Origin: Candidatus Faecousia faecipullorum
Lineage (GTDB): Bacteria > Bacillota > Clostridia > Oscillospirales > Oscillospiraceae
DNA length: 5,589 nt
Direction: 5' to 3'
Assembly: GCA_018710805.1 (NCBI GenBank)
Contig: DVJG01000073.1
Coordinates: 1-5,589 of the forward strand
A program made the position numbers and the translations under genes. Below are positions 5,554 to 5,589 of the stretch, piece after piece. The first letter of the stretch is position 1. Every line of letters starts with the position of its first letter. The notes beneath the pieces are model-generated. The model did no database searches, was not told the origin of the DNA, and saw nothing but the letters and a program-made list of their open reading frames with translations.

Positions 5554-5589
5554 CCCTGCAATGACGCAAAATGATCGATTACCATAGCG

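Noticed and set aside
5246..5569. 107-codon minus-strand frame across the candidate RNA
   Set aside because: The translation is low in hydrophobic core residues and resembles no family I know. It reads through the terminator hairpin and the end of the DUF1292 gene; the plus-strand RNA explanation fits better.

Overview
The window looks like chromosomal DNA from a Gram-positive gut-type Clostridium relative, most likely Oscillospiraceae/Ruminococcaceae. The grounds are GC-rich third codon positions, strong Shine-Dalgarno sites (GGAGG or GGGAGG), a clostridial-style class A penicillin-binding protein with a cysteine-rich tail, an EcfA1-type ATPase, a DUF1292 (YrzB-family) protein and a likely BofC C-terminal-domain protein. 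No mobile element, CRISPR array, tRNA or rRNA is visible.

Left part (1-4533), minus strand: one probable operon, read right to left. An extended -10 promoter near 4528-4538 leads into a leader of about 125 nt with two back-to-back hairpins. Next come a bifunctional peptidoglycan synthase (PBP1A type, 908 aa, start 4394), then a SAM-dependent methyltransferase of the RlmI/RlmK-like superfamily (29 nt further on). Last is ecfA1, the ATPase of an energy-coupling-factor vitamin transporter (4 nt further on, probably translationally coupled), which runs off the left edge of the window. The three genes do not share a pathway; they share transcription.

Right part (4627-5589), plus strand: a 74-aa membrane-anchored protein that resembles an isolated BofC C-terminal domain is read divergently from the PBP. 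A second unit follows, with a good sigma-A-type promoter at 4901-4929, a leader hairpin and a DUF1292 gene (5028-5306).

The last 280 bases carry no credible gene. They hold a highly structured stretch (about 5325-5526) ending in a strong intrinsic terminator with a TTCG loop. I read it as a non-coding RNA, with 6S RNA (ssrS) as the leading hypothesis.

I did not find a clearly new multi-gene system. The points most worth following up are the structured RNA, the zinc-ribbon-like insertion in the PBP, the stand-alone BofC-like protein and the structured leaders of the PBP and DUF1292 genes.
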